DNA of 64,000 nucleotides from Fulvitalea axinellae (GTDB taxonomy: Bacteria; Bacteroidota; Bacteroidia; Cytophagales; Cyclobacteriaceae): contig NZ_AP025319.1 of assembly GCF_036492835.1 (NCBI RefSeq), positions 185,896 to 249,895 of the forward strand, in the 5' to 3' direction. Both the position numbers and the translations under genes were made by a program. Position 1 is the first letter of the stretch. The number at the start of each line of letters is the position of its first letter. A model generated the notes under the pieces. It was not told the DNA's origin and ran no database searches. It was given only the letters and a program-made list of their open reading frames with translations. Shown here piece after piece: positions 1 through 7,774 of the stretch.

Positions 1-1
1 C

Positions 2-511
2 TTGCCCCATAGCCAAGACGCCGGCCGATTGTGTTTTGACGATAGCTGGACCGAAGAGCAGTTCGGGAAATTGGATATAGATTTTGCCACCGCTATGCGC
101 GAAGGCGAGATGCCGGAGGCGGAGGAAGAGGAATTGGCAGTGTCGATACGGGAAAGGCAGGACAGCGACGAGTTGACGGAACTGGCCAAAGGCTTGGGTA
201 CGGTCACGCTGTTGCCGGGTTTTTTGTCGTTGGGCCATGAGCTGGGCCACGCCAAGCATATGACGCACGGCGATTACCGTTCGGCCCCCGCGGATCTTTA
301 TAATCCGGATAACGGTGCCGAGCGGTTTTGGGGAAATAACGAGGAGCATTTTGCCATTACCCAATACGAAAACAAGATACGGGAAGAGCACGGCCTAAGA
401 CCGAGAAAGTGGCATATAATCACCAACTATATGAATGCGAACGTAGCGTTTCCGCGTTTGCCGAAGAAAGATCGGACGATGTTTTTGGCCCGAACGGGCG
501 CTCCGAATTGA
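2..511 (+). CDS. M91-like zinc metallopeptidase effector, C-terminal part
   Basis: This reading frame is open to the window edge, so only the C-terminal 169 or so residues are seen and the apparent TTG start is not real. The fragment has an acidic helical stretch, then a hydrophobic segment leading into HELGH at residues 79-83, a textbook HExxH zinc site. Some 30 residues later comes NNEEH (112-116), whose glutamates could supply the third zinc ligand, followed by an ENKIREEHGL block and R-K-W-H. The order HExxH, EE, EN-x-IRxE is what I recall for peptidase family M91, the NleD-type effector proteases. The same block recurs at the C-terminus of the protein at 7775-9976, so the two are paralogues. 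The missing N-terminus cannot be assessed for the leader seen in related effectors. Family assignment is by motif only; the substrate is unknown. Confidence 0.7.
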   Translation: MPHSQDAGRLCFDDSWTEEQFGKLDIDFATAMREGEMPEAEEEELAVSIRERQDSDELTELAKGLGTVTLLPGFLSLGHELGHAKHMTHGDYRSAPADLYNPDNGAERFWGNNEEHFAITQYENKIREEHGLRPRKWHIITNYMNANVAFPRLPKKDRTMFLARTGAPN

Positions 512-853
512 CGGGGTTATTTAATAAAGGGAATCGTAAACCGTAAGAATTGACTTCAATTAGAATATCGTGCTTGTATTTTTAATTCTGATTTTATCCC
601 TAAAATCAATGTCAATTGTAATATGGGGCAATATAGTACTGTTTTGCTTGTTTGTATATGAATATCTTTATAGGCTAATATTTAACCTACTATTAGCCCA
701 TAGAACAATGACAAACAGGATAATTAAAATCAAACACCTTTCCTTTTTCTTTGTATTGCTTTTTCTATCTCAAACTGTATTGGCGCAAATGCCGAATACG
801 ATCAGTAAAGCCGAAAAGATCTACGGTCTTTCGAAGTTTTGGCAGGAAGTGAA

Positions 854-860
854 TTACAAT
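854..860. repeat. Left 7-bp target-site duplication of the IS4-type element
   Basis: TTACAAT immediately precedes the left inverted repeat at 861 and recurs immediately after the right end at 2055-2061. Collapsing the two copies restores the S41 reading frame. Confidence 0.9.
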
Positions 861-2054
861 CTGAACTTTCGCTCTCCCTGCATTTGGGAGAGCGATTCTT
901 AATGAATATATTTCAGGCCGACCGCAAGGCGTCAAGTTCTTCCATGGCAGCCTTTATCATCTTCAAATACAATTTTGATTTTATCGCAAAGTGATTCAGC
1001 TTCTCCTTAACCTTCAGTTTTTCCAGTTTTATGTAGGCGATCATGGAAGCGAAGATGTGGTTCAATTGGGTAATCTCCATCTTTGTGGGAGACTTGCCTA
1101 ACATCGTGTTTTGCTTGAGCGACTTATGGAACTCCTCGACTTTCCACCGTTTTTGGTAGATCGCTACGATATCCTCGAAAGCCATGTTCTCCCCGTTGGT
1201 AACCAGCCATTGTTCCGCGGTCGACCGGTCCCTGTTTGTAAAGACTTGTTTGGCGAGCGTGACAGGAAAATCAACTCCCTTGACCCACACCCGCTTCACT
1301 TGACCGCTTTCAATAGGCGCATCCGAAACGTGAATGAATTTGCCCTCGTTTTTGTCCTTTTCGCTCATTGCTATATTCCTGTTGCTCTTCAGCGGGCAAA
1401 CGAAAACCTTCTTGAGCTTGTAATGAATATACTTCAGCGTATCGCTGGCGGTGAACCACGTATCGAAAAGAATGTACCTGAAAACCAGTTTGTTCAGAAA
1501 GTTTAGACGGTGTAAAACTTCCAGTACCATCTCATTTTTCGTTTTCTCGCTTTTACGCTTTTCCTTCCCGTTCTTGTCTATGTATTTCACCGTCTTGTGG
1601 ACGATCTCATAAGCGACCGGACAGTTAACCGTTTGTCCTTCCACGGTATTGCTCAGAAGAAAGTTAAGGGAGTTGATCCCTTTGACCGCTTTGCCTACAG
1701 TATGGTCGAAATGATAAGCTACGATGTCGTTTTCCGAGGAATGAGGCTTGTGGACAATGCAATCGTCGATACTCAAAACCGCCTCTTCGCCCTCAATACT
1801 CCTGGCGAAAGACTTCACCTCTTTCCAAAAAGCCTTTTGGTCCATGTCCGGTTGCTTGAGGAGGTCGCTGAAATAATCATGGGGAATCTGATTGTCCAAA
1901 GATGCTGAGAGCCCTGTTGAGGTGGCTTGCCCTCGACTGGCAATAAGATAATCCGTGTATAATTCAAATCCGTCTCTCCTTTTCATTTTTCAAAAATCGG
2001 TCACTTATCATATAATTTCCAAAATTGCAATAGGAAAGGCGAGCGAAAGGTCAG
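861..2054 (-). mobile_element. IS4-superfamily insertion sequence, 1194 bp, complete
   Basis: The ends are inverted repeats: the left end reads CTGAACTTTCGCTC and the reverse complement of the right end reads CTGACCTTTCGCTC, one mismatch in 14. Both ends are bordered by the direct repeat TTACAAT (854-860 and 2055-2061). A single transposase gene lies on the minus strand and fills most of the element. The perfect duplication and intact transposase suggest a recent insertion. No second copy is present in this window. Confidence 0.9.
913..1986 (-). CDS. IS4-type DDE transposase
   Basis: This 357-residue protein catalyses cut-and-paste movement of the surrounding element. The DDE catalytic set is visible: D74/D75 in LSIDDCIVHKP, D175 in ILFDTWFT, and E284 in the YREK signature (Y277, R280, E284, K291, spaced Y-2-R-3-E-6-K), which is diagnostic of the IS4 superfamily. 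The gene is intact from ATG to stop, lies antisense to the peptidase gene it interrupts and sits between clear terminal repeats. Several open frames on the opposite strand in this interval are shadows of it. I have not assigned it to a named IS because that needs an ISfinder comparison. Confidence 0.92.
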   Translation of the reverse strand: MKRRDGFELYTDYLIASRGQATSTGLSASLDNQIPHDYFSDLLKQPDMDQKAFWKEVKSFARSIEGEEAVLSIDDCIVHKPHSSENDIVAYHFDHTVGKAVKGINSLNFLLSNTVEGQTVNCPVAYEIVHKTVKYIDKNGKEKRKSEKTKNEMVLEVLHRLNFLNKLVFRYILFDTWFTASDTLKYIHYKLKKVFVCPLKSNRNIAMSEKDKNEGKFIHVSDAPIESGQVKRVWVKGVDFPVTLAKQVFTNRDRSTAEQWLVTNGENMAFEDIVAIYQKRWKVEEFHKSLKQNTMLGKSPTKMEITQLNHIFASMIAYIKLEKLKVKEKLNHFAIKSKLYLKMIKAAMEELDALRSA

Positions 2055-2061
2055 TTACAAT
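2055..2061. repeat. Right 7-bp target-site duplication of the IS4-type element
   Basis: TTACAAT follows the right inverted repeat directly and matches 854-860. Confidence 0.9.
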
Positions 2062-3350
2062 TTTATTTATCTGAATAAAGTTGACCGAAAAGCCTGGGAC
2101 GCCGAATATAAAAAACTGATAACCGAAGTAGGCGAGACAAAAAATGATTATGAGTATTACCGCCTGTTGGAACGTTTTTGCGCCATGCTAAAGGACGGTC
2201 ATACTAATGTGTATATGCCTGTAGAGGTTGCGAATAAGCTTTATGGCGTTTATTTCGGTGATTATCGATTTGTGCTTAGCAATATTGACGGCCAAACCGT
2301 AGTGACGAGGATCAATAAGGAAAAGATAAAAGAAATACCGCTGGGCACCGTAATCACGGAAGTGAATGGCATGCCTACGGCCGAATATCAGAAGAAATAC
2401 GTGAAGCCGTATATCTCATCATCGACGGATTATATTGTTGAGGATTACGCCGCTTTTAGATTACTGAAGGCACCGGAAGGCACCAAGCATACGGTGGTGT
2501 TCCGTCGCCCTGACGGAAAGGAAAAAACCTTGGAACTGACCTGTGGAAAGGAAAAAGAACTTGCATTATATCCGGAAATGGAGGAATGGAAGCGTTTTGA
2601 GTTCAAATGGCTGAAAAAAGGGGTGGCGTATATTTCCCTAAACTCTTTCGGCAGTCCGGAAATCATAGACATGTTCAAAAAGAAATTGCCGGAAATATAC
2701 AAAGCGAAGAAGTTGGTTGTGGATTTACGCAAAAACGGTGGTGGTAGTACTAGTACAGGATTGGCGATTCTACAATACCTGACGACAGATAACGTTTTTT
2801 ACGGGTCCAAATCCCGGAGCAGATTGCATATCCCTTCATACAAAGCGTGGGGCGGTTGGGCAAAAGCCGAGGATACGGTAGGTATGACCAATCCAGAAGG
2901 TTTGGCGTGGCACAAGCAGGCGCTAGAATCCGCCCGCGACGAGTATTACCATGATTTTCCGTATAGCCCCGACAGTGTGTCCTTGGATGAAAAAAGGATA
3001 AAGGTGCCAACGGTATTGTTGATAGGTCACAAAACGGCATCGGCGGCGGAGGATTTTCTGATCCTCGCCGATAATCAAAAGCATATGACCAAAATGGGTG
3101 AGCGTACGTTCGGAAGTACCGGCCAACCGATGGTATTTGATCTGCCCGGCGGAGGCTCCGCCAGGGTTTGCACCAAACAGGATCTTTACCCGGACGGACG
3201 GGAATTTATAGGCGTCGGTGTTTTGCCCGATATCGAAGTGAAAAAGACGTTGGAAGATTTTATCAAGGATCGTGATCCGGGGCTTAAGGCCGCGCTGAAG
3301 TTTTTGAAGGAGCAAGATAGAGCTTTGTGATTTGATTGAGAAATTCAGAT

Positions 3351-3388
3351 AGCCCTGTTCAACAAAAAGCGAACAGGGCTTTTTTTTA
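3351..3388 (+). terminator. Rho-independent terminator after the S41 peptidase gene
   Basis: AGCCCTGTTC (3351-3360) pairs perfectly with GAACAGGGCT (3371-3380) across a 10-nt loop, followed by a run of T. It lies 20 nt after the S41 stop codon. Confidence 0.92.
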
Positions 3389-3478
3389 TTCTGTTAGAGT
3401 TTAGTATTCGATTTGTTTGTTTTTGTCTATTAATTTATCACTCATATTATCTTTATGAAGGTGAATTATACTGAGGAA

Positions 3479-4288
3479 ATGGAAAAAGGAAATATCCAGT
3501 GGGTGCGCTGTAAACTGGTATTGGCATTTTTTATAATGGCTTTACCGCTGGTAAACGGTTTTGGACAAAGCGATAAGATCCCCGAGAGCAGAAAAAAAGC
3601 ATTGGAAGAGTTAGTCGTATTGATTAGTAATAACAGGATTAAAGAACTGTCCGAGAAGGTAGTGTATCCTTTGCGACGCCCTAATCCCGTTCCTGATTTG
3701 ATGAGCCCCCGTGAGTTTGTGCAATATTATTCCATACTCTTTGATAACTCTTTCCGCGACAAGCTCTCATCTACTGACTTCGGCCCGTCAAATACAATTA
3801 ATAATTACCTGGGCGTGGGGATTTTGAACGGTGATATGTGGGTAAATGACGAGGGTAAAATCATAGCGGTCAATTATAATTCTGAATCCGAACGTAATTT
3901 GAAAATGTGGTTGCGAAAGGAAGCGGAGTCGATTACGCACAAAAGTTTGGGGGTCTGGGAGAAAAACATAGTGGATTGTGAGACCGACAAGTTTCGAATA
4001 CGTGTGGACAAATTGGAAGACGGGCGTTTGCGTTATGCTTCATGGAGCCTCCCTAAAACCTTGGCCGATAAGCCTGATCTGGTTTTGTATAACGGCAAAC
4101 AACGTTTTCAAGGAACCATCGGAGGAGTTACTTATACATTTAAAAATGGCCCTTGGTCGTATAAGGTAAATATCGTGAATATCGCCGCAGTGGAAACGGC
4201 CAAGGATGCGGGCGTATTTCTGGTAGTTTCTAAGGGGGGAAAAGAAATAGTTTTGGAGAAGGCGAAACTAACCAAAAATAAAAGATGA
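3479..4288 (+). CDS. Secreted protein of unknown function
   Basis: I do not recognise a family. The protein begins with a short basic segment and a hydrophobic stretch ending NGFGQ, a plausible signal peptide cut before Q, and the rest is a soluble domain of about 240 residues. An in-frame ATG at 3455 would add eight residues (MKVNYTEE). I prefer 3479 because it gives a compact signal peptide and is preceded by GAGGAA, a possible ribosome-binding site. The C-terminal half (LVLYNGKQRFQGTIGGVTYTF...) looks like beta-strands. It follows the S41 terminator and converges with the nucleotidyltransferase gene, with only 12 bases between the stop codons, so it is probably monocistronic. It could be a periplasmic or surface protein; nothing points to a specific activity. 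Confidence 0.7.
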   Translation: MEKGNIQWVRCKLVLAFFIMALPLVNGFGQSDKIPESRKKALEELVVLISNNRIKELSEKVVYPLRRPNPVPDLMSPREFVQYYSILFDNSFRDKLSSTDFGPSNTINNYLGVGILNGDMWVNDEGKIIAVNYNSESERNLKMWLRKEAESITHKSLGVWEKNIVDCETDKFRIRVDKLEDGRLRYASWSLPKTLADKPDLVLYNGKQRFQGTIGGVTYTFKNGPWSYKVNIVNIAAVETAKDAGVFLVVSKGGKEIVLEKAKLTKNKR

Positions 4289-4300
4289 AAATGGGCGGGA

Positions 4301-5773
4301 TTAATCCTCATAAATCACCTCTAGCCCCTTGAACGTTTCCCGATGGTCTTTGCCGATTTTTTTAAGGATTGCGGCGAATCTTCTGAGTGTTTTCTGCATA
4401 TCCAGAATCTCCCTGAATGTCGCCTCGTCGATGGTCTCTTTGGCCGGTAGCCAAAAGTCTTCGCCGAATACTACATGGTCGGCCTCGTCGTGGTGCTTGA
4501 GGTGCATGGTGTTGCGCATGTGGCACAGGCGAAGGAAAATCCGCTCCAGTTCGTCGCAGAGGTCCGCAGGCATTATATTTTTGGCTTTTAGGGCTTGGAG
4601 GCGCTCCCGTGTGTTGGTTTTGTTGAGCCTGAAAAGCAATGACAGCTGTTGGGCACCGATAGTCAAAAGCCTTAGGCAACGGTCTTTGATATCGAAACGG
4701 TTGTTTTCCGTAATGTCGGTCGGTTCTTTGGAGTCCGCAAGCCAGCGCATCTGTTCTTGCAGGTGTTTCTCTTTCGGGTAATGTTTTAGTCGGCTGGCTT
4801 CGAATTCCGAAGCGTAATTCCTTGTTCTGGCTTTGGCTTTTGACGGATAATCTTCCGTTCCCAATACCCGGAAAACCCGGGTGTCGGACAAGTTACCGTC
4901 TTCGTTATTGGCCCTCACGATTCCCGAAGCCAGAAAGCTCCCCTTGTCCTTTAGCCATTCCATATCGGGGCCGTACCCGTAATTCACGTCTTTTAGCCCA
5001 AGTTTTTCCACGGCCAGTTGGCGGGCCAGGTAGAGCTTGCCGGAGGTGAGGTGTTTGAGCCTTGTGATCAGTTCGTGTTCGGAATCGTCGCCGAGGTAGC
5101 CGAAATCTATATCCGAGGCGGCGACGCACTCTTCCCGGCCGAAACTTCCGGTGGCCATAAGTGCCAAGCCCCGTTTCGGGTGCCCGGCAAGAGCCATACT
5201 TTCCAGGCTGCAGTCGGCTACCAGTTGTTCCCTAAACCTTGTCATTTGAGACATAAGTACGCCTATATCCTCACCGGCGGAGGCTCTGGCCTGTATGTCT
5301 TTTTCGTGTTGGATCATTTCGTCGCTGGCCCGTGCGGCGTCGGTAAAAAAGGCTGGCAGATGGGTATCCGTAAAGTAGCTGTTCTCCATTACCATCCGGA
5401 GAAAGAAGTATTCGCAACAGGCTTGGGCAAAGAATTCTATGGATTCCGACCAGAGGGTCTCGCTGATCAGCGATTGGATCTTGGCTTTGATTACGGCCAT
5501 GATTCCCGCATATCGATAAGAGTCTGAATCACTTTCCATTTGTCCCAATAGACTCATCAGGAAGGTGATGGGACTAGGGGCGAAAGCCTTTTCCGCCCGA
5601 TGTATTAAGGAAAGGAATCGCTCGGTATTGTCCACGTCGAGATCTTCCCGCTCATTGCCGGCGCGGTCGGTTAATAGCATGCATTGGGCTACGGCCGATC
5701 GGGGCGGTTGCCGGGAAACTCCGGAGGCGGATGTATTGCGGATTACTCGTTGTGGCTTGGCGCGGGTGAACAT
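4301..5773 (-). CDS. Putative effector with a GlnD/DUF294-like nucleotidyltransferase domain
   Basis: The core carries a polymerase-beta-type nucleotidyltransferase signature: GSFGREE at about residues 209-215 followed by SDIDFGYL, giving the G[SG]xxRxE...DxD arrangement of GlnD/DUF294 enzymes that move a nucleotide onto a protein or other acceptor. A helical C-terminal region (LCHMRNTMHLKHHDEADHVV) resembles the helical partner domain of such enzymes. I start the gene at the ATG at 5773 rather than 28 codons upstream at 5857. That gives an N-terminus MFTRAKPQR...QPPRSAVAQC that matches the leader style of the protein at 60440-61759 (MFARRQRTS...PP...AIQC). The leader is basic, rich in R/S/Q/P and has no signal peptide, so export by a dedicated machine is possible. 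No immunity-like partner is adjacent. The nucleotidyltransferase call is fairly firm; the effector role is inference. Confidence 0.7.
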   Translation of the reverse strand: MFTRAKPQRVIRNTSASGVSRQPPRSAVAQCMLLTDRAGNEREDLDVDNTERFLSLIHRAEKAFAPSPITFLMSLLGQMESDSDSYRYAGIMAVIKAKIQSLISETLWSESIEFFAQACCEYFFLRMVMENSYFTDTHLPAFFTDAARASDEMIQHEKDIQARASAGEDIGVLMSQMTRFREQLVADCSLESMALAGHPKRGLALMATGSFGREECVAASDIDFGYLGDDSEHELITRLKHLTSGKLYLARQLAVEKLGLKDVNYGYGPDMEWLKDKGSFLASGIVRANNEDGNLSDTRVFRVLGTEDYPSKAKARTRNYASEFEASRLKHYPKEKHLQEQMRWLADSKEPTDITENNRFDIKDRCLRLLTIGAQQLSLLFRLNKTNTRERLQALKAKNIMPADLCDELERIFLRLCHMRNTMHLKHHDEADHVVFGEDFWLPAKETIDEATFREILDMQKTLRRFAAILKKIGKDHRETFKGLEVIYED

Positions 5774-5950
5774 TCTAAGGGAAACGGTTACTCGTTTCGT
5801 GGTTTGTCGGGTTGTGCGGATGCCGTCAGTACGGTTTTTTTCCCGGTTTGAAGCCAAAACCTTAACAGATACAGCTACTTTTTACTAAAACCACTTTCGT
5901 TCTTAACCAAAGTCAATGCGTACGGTTTTTTGTCCGGCTACTTTGCGCAT

Positions 5951-6931
5951 ATGAAAACGAACGAATCCAAAATGATGAAAGCCGTAGTGTACGATCGTTA
6001 CGGCGCTCCGGACGTGCTCCGGCTTGCCCAAAAGCTACGTCCAACAGCCCGTAAGGGAGAAGTGTTGATCCGCGTACGGGCGACTTCCGTAACGGCCGGA
6101 GACTGGCGGCTGCGAAGGGCCGACCCTTGTTTGGTCCGGCTGTATAACGGAATAAGCAAGCCCCGGCGCCGGATATTGGGACATGAGTTTGCGGGCGAAG
6201 TGGTGGGCTTGGGAGAGGGCGCGGAGGGATTCGCCATTGGCGACAGGGTCTTCGGGTCTACGGGCTTCGGTTCGGGAGCGCATGCCGAATATCTGTGCCA
6301 GCCTGCCGACGGCCCACTGGCGCATATGCCGGACGGACTGGGTTTTGAGGAAGCGGCCACCGCCCCGGTCGGCGCCTTGACGGCCCTTCACTTTCTGCGG
6401 GAAGGGGACGTGGGCGAAGGCGATCGCTTGCTGATTCATGGCGCTTCGGGCTCGGTGGGGAGCGCGGCCGTACAGTTGGCCAAAGCCTACGGCGCTATGG
6501 TAACGGCCGTTTGCGGACCTTCAAACACTGAGGCGATCAAAGCTTTGGGGGCCGACAGGGTGGTGGATTATAGCCGTACGGATTTTACGAAGACGGGAGA
6601 ACGATATGATTTCGCGTTTAATACCGTAGGCGAGACGGATTATAGCGAATGTAAAAAGGTACTGAAATCGGGCGGTACGTACTTGGCCTGCGACGCCACG
6701 CTGGGCGATTATGGCAAGTTGTTGCTCAAATCCGTGTTCGGAGGGCGCAGGATCGTAGCCGGAGTGGCTAGGGAGACCAAGGAAGACCTGTTGCGGATTC
6801 GGGAGTTATTGGCCAAGGGGATGTTTTGTCCGCTGATTGGGCAGCGGTATTCTCTGGCGGAATTGCCCGAGGCGCACGCCCATGCGGAATCGGGACACAA
6901 AAGGGGAAACCTTTCGGTGAAGGTGGCCTGA
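5951..6931 (+). CDS. NAD(P)-dependent medium-chain dehydrogenase/quinone-oxidoreductase-like
   Basis: The protein matches zinc-type alcohol dehydrogenase-like quinone reductases in length and motif order: N-terminal KAVVYDRYGAPDVL, a GroES-like domain with LGHEFAGEVVGLG, and a Rossmann segment with HGASGSVGSAAVQLAK for NADP(H) binding. The usual catalytic zinc cysteine is absent from the GHE region, as in the zinc-independent quinone reductase branch. It probably reduces quinones or enones in the cytosol using NADPH. I take the ATG at 5951; ATGs at 5930, 5972 and 5975 are possible, and the conserved family start is at the last of these. It converges with the Crp/Fnr gene, with 13 bases between stop codons. 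The physiological substrate cannot be read from sequence. Confidence 0.85.
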   Translation: MKTNESKMMKAVVYDRYGAPDVLRLAQKLRPTARKGEVLIRVRATSVTAGDWRLRRADPCLVRLYNGISKPRRRILGHEFAGEVVGLGEGAEGFAIGDRVFGSTGFGSGAHAEYLCQPADGPLAHMPDGLGFEEAATAPVGALTALHFLREGDVGEGDRLLIHGASGSVGSAAVQLAKAYGAMVTAVCGPSNTEAIKALGADRVVDYSRTDFTKTGERYDFAFNTVGETDYSECKKVLKSGGTYLACDATLGDYGKLLLKSVFGGRRIVAGVARETKEDLLRIRELLAKGMFCPLIGQRYSLAELPEAHAHAESGHKRGNLSVKVA

Positions 6932-6944
6932 AATGGGAGAGGCT

Positions 6945-7529
6945 TCAGGAGTCCCCTTTTTCGGCTATCCGTTTGCGGATGCGGCTGAGGGATTCCGGCT
7001 TTACGCCCAGATAGGTAGCCAAATGGTATTGGGGCACGCGAGTCAACAGCTCCGGCCGGGTATCCATCAGGTGCAGGTACCGTTCTTCGGGACTCTTGAT
7101 GATATAATCGGCCAGGGCTTCCTGATTTTCGCCAAAATCCTTTTCGGCGGACTGACGGCAAAGGCTTTCGAAGATGGGCAGGCGGCTGTAAAGTTCCTGT
7201 TCTTTTTCGTAAGTAAGACAAACGAGCGTAGAATCTTCTACGCAGGCCAAATAATGTCTGGACGGCGTACCGCTGGTATAGCTTTTAAAAGAGGAAACCG
7301 TTTGGCCTTCGGTGTAAAAGGCTACGGTTTTCTCTTCGCCTTTGACGAGGTAATAGATTCTCAGGCATCCCTTTAATACGTGATAACTTTCCTTGGACAC
7401 TTGCCCTTCCCGGAGCAGGATGTCGGATTTGTCAAAAGTTTTGATCTTGATGCAGTCGTCAACAATTTTGGCTTCTTCCTCATTCAAGTCCACATATTCT
7501 CTTACCAAGTCCGAGCTTCTGTCTTTCAT
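6945..7529 (-). CDS. Crp/Fnr-family transcriptional regulator
   Basis: This 194-residue protein has the Crp/Fnr layout. Residues of roughly 25-120 form a cyclic-nucleotide-binding-like beta-roll (FDKSDILLREGQVSKESYHVLKGCLRIYY), then a dimerisation helix leads to a C-terminal helix-turn-helix (VPQYHLATYLGVKPESLSRIRKRI). The ligand-contact residues of true cAMP receptors are not evident and there is no cluster of four cysteines, so it is not an iron-sulfur Fnr. Small single-domain regulators of this sort are common in Bacteroidota and often sit beside oxidoreductases. The gene converges on the dehydrogenase at 5951-6931, so any link is by proximity only. Confidence 0.88.
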   Translation of the reverse strand: MKDRSSDLVREYVDLNEEEAKIVDDCIKIKTFDKSDILLREGQVSKESYHVLKGCLRIYYLVKGEEKTVAFYTEGQTVSSFKSYTSGTPSRHYLACVEDSTLVCLTYEKEQELYSRLPIFESLCRQSAEKDFGENQEALADYIIKSPEERYLHLMDTRPELLTRVPQYHLATYLGVKPESLSRIRKRIAEKGDS

Positions 7530-7774
7530 CGTTGCGAAGGGTTTCGTTTTCTAAATATTGGGAACGGATGATTTATCCATATAAAGAGAGTCAAGCGTGG
7601 CGCCCATGCGGGAATATATAACTTTTACCCGCGGTTTTGTTCCCTCAATTTTAAAAATGGTGAAATGAGGCTCATGAGCGGTTTGTGCCTCGAAATTTCC
7701 TTTGTGTCAGTATTCGGGATCGGGTCTTCAACTGCCGGCGCCGGTAGCGATATTTATAAAACCGGTGGTCTCAT

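Larger units (their letters stand above)
708..3330 (+). pseudogene. S41 family (C-terminal processing type) peptidase, split by an IS
   Basis: Bases 708-860 encode a signal peptide (MTNRIIK..., hydrophobic core, cut near VLAQ) and the first mature residues, ending LSKFWQEVNYN. The IS4-type element at 861-2054 interrupts it. Removing the element and one copy of the 7-bp duplication joins codon AAT (858-860) to TTT (2062-2064) in frame, giving ...NYN-FIYLNKVDRKAWD... and one uninterrupted frame of about 473 residues to the stop at 3328-3330. The downstream part carries the S41 features: a PDZ-like stretch, LVVDLRKNGGG, and the TASAAE motif that should hold the catalytic serine. The intact protein would be exported and cleave polypeptides near their C-termini. 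As it stands the gene is broken; an internal ATG at 2167 could at most give a signal-less fragment. A terminator hairpin follows. Confidence 0.88.
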
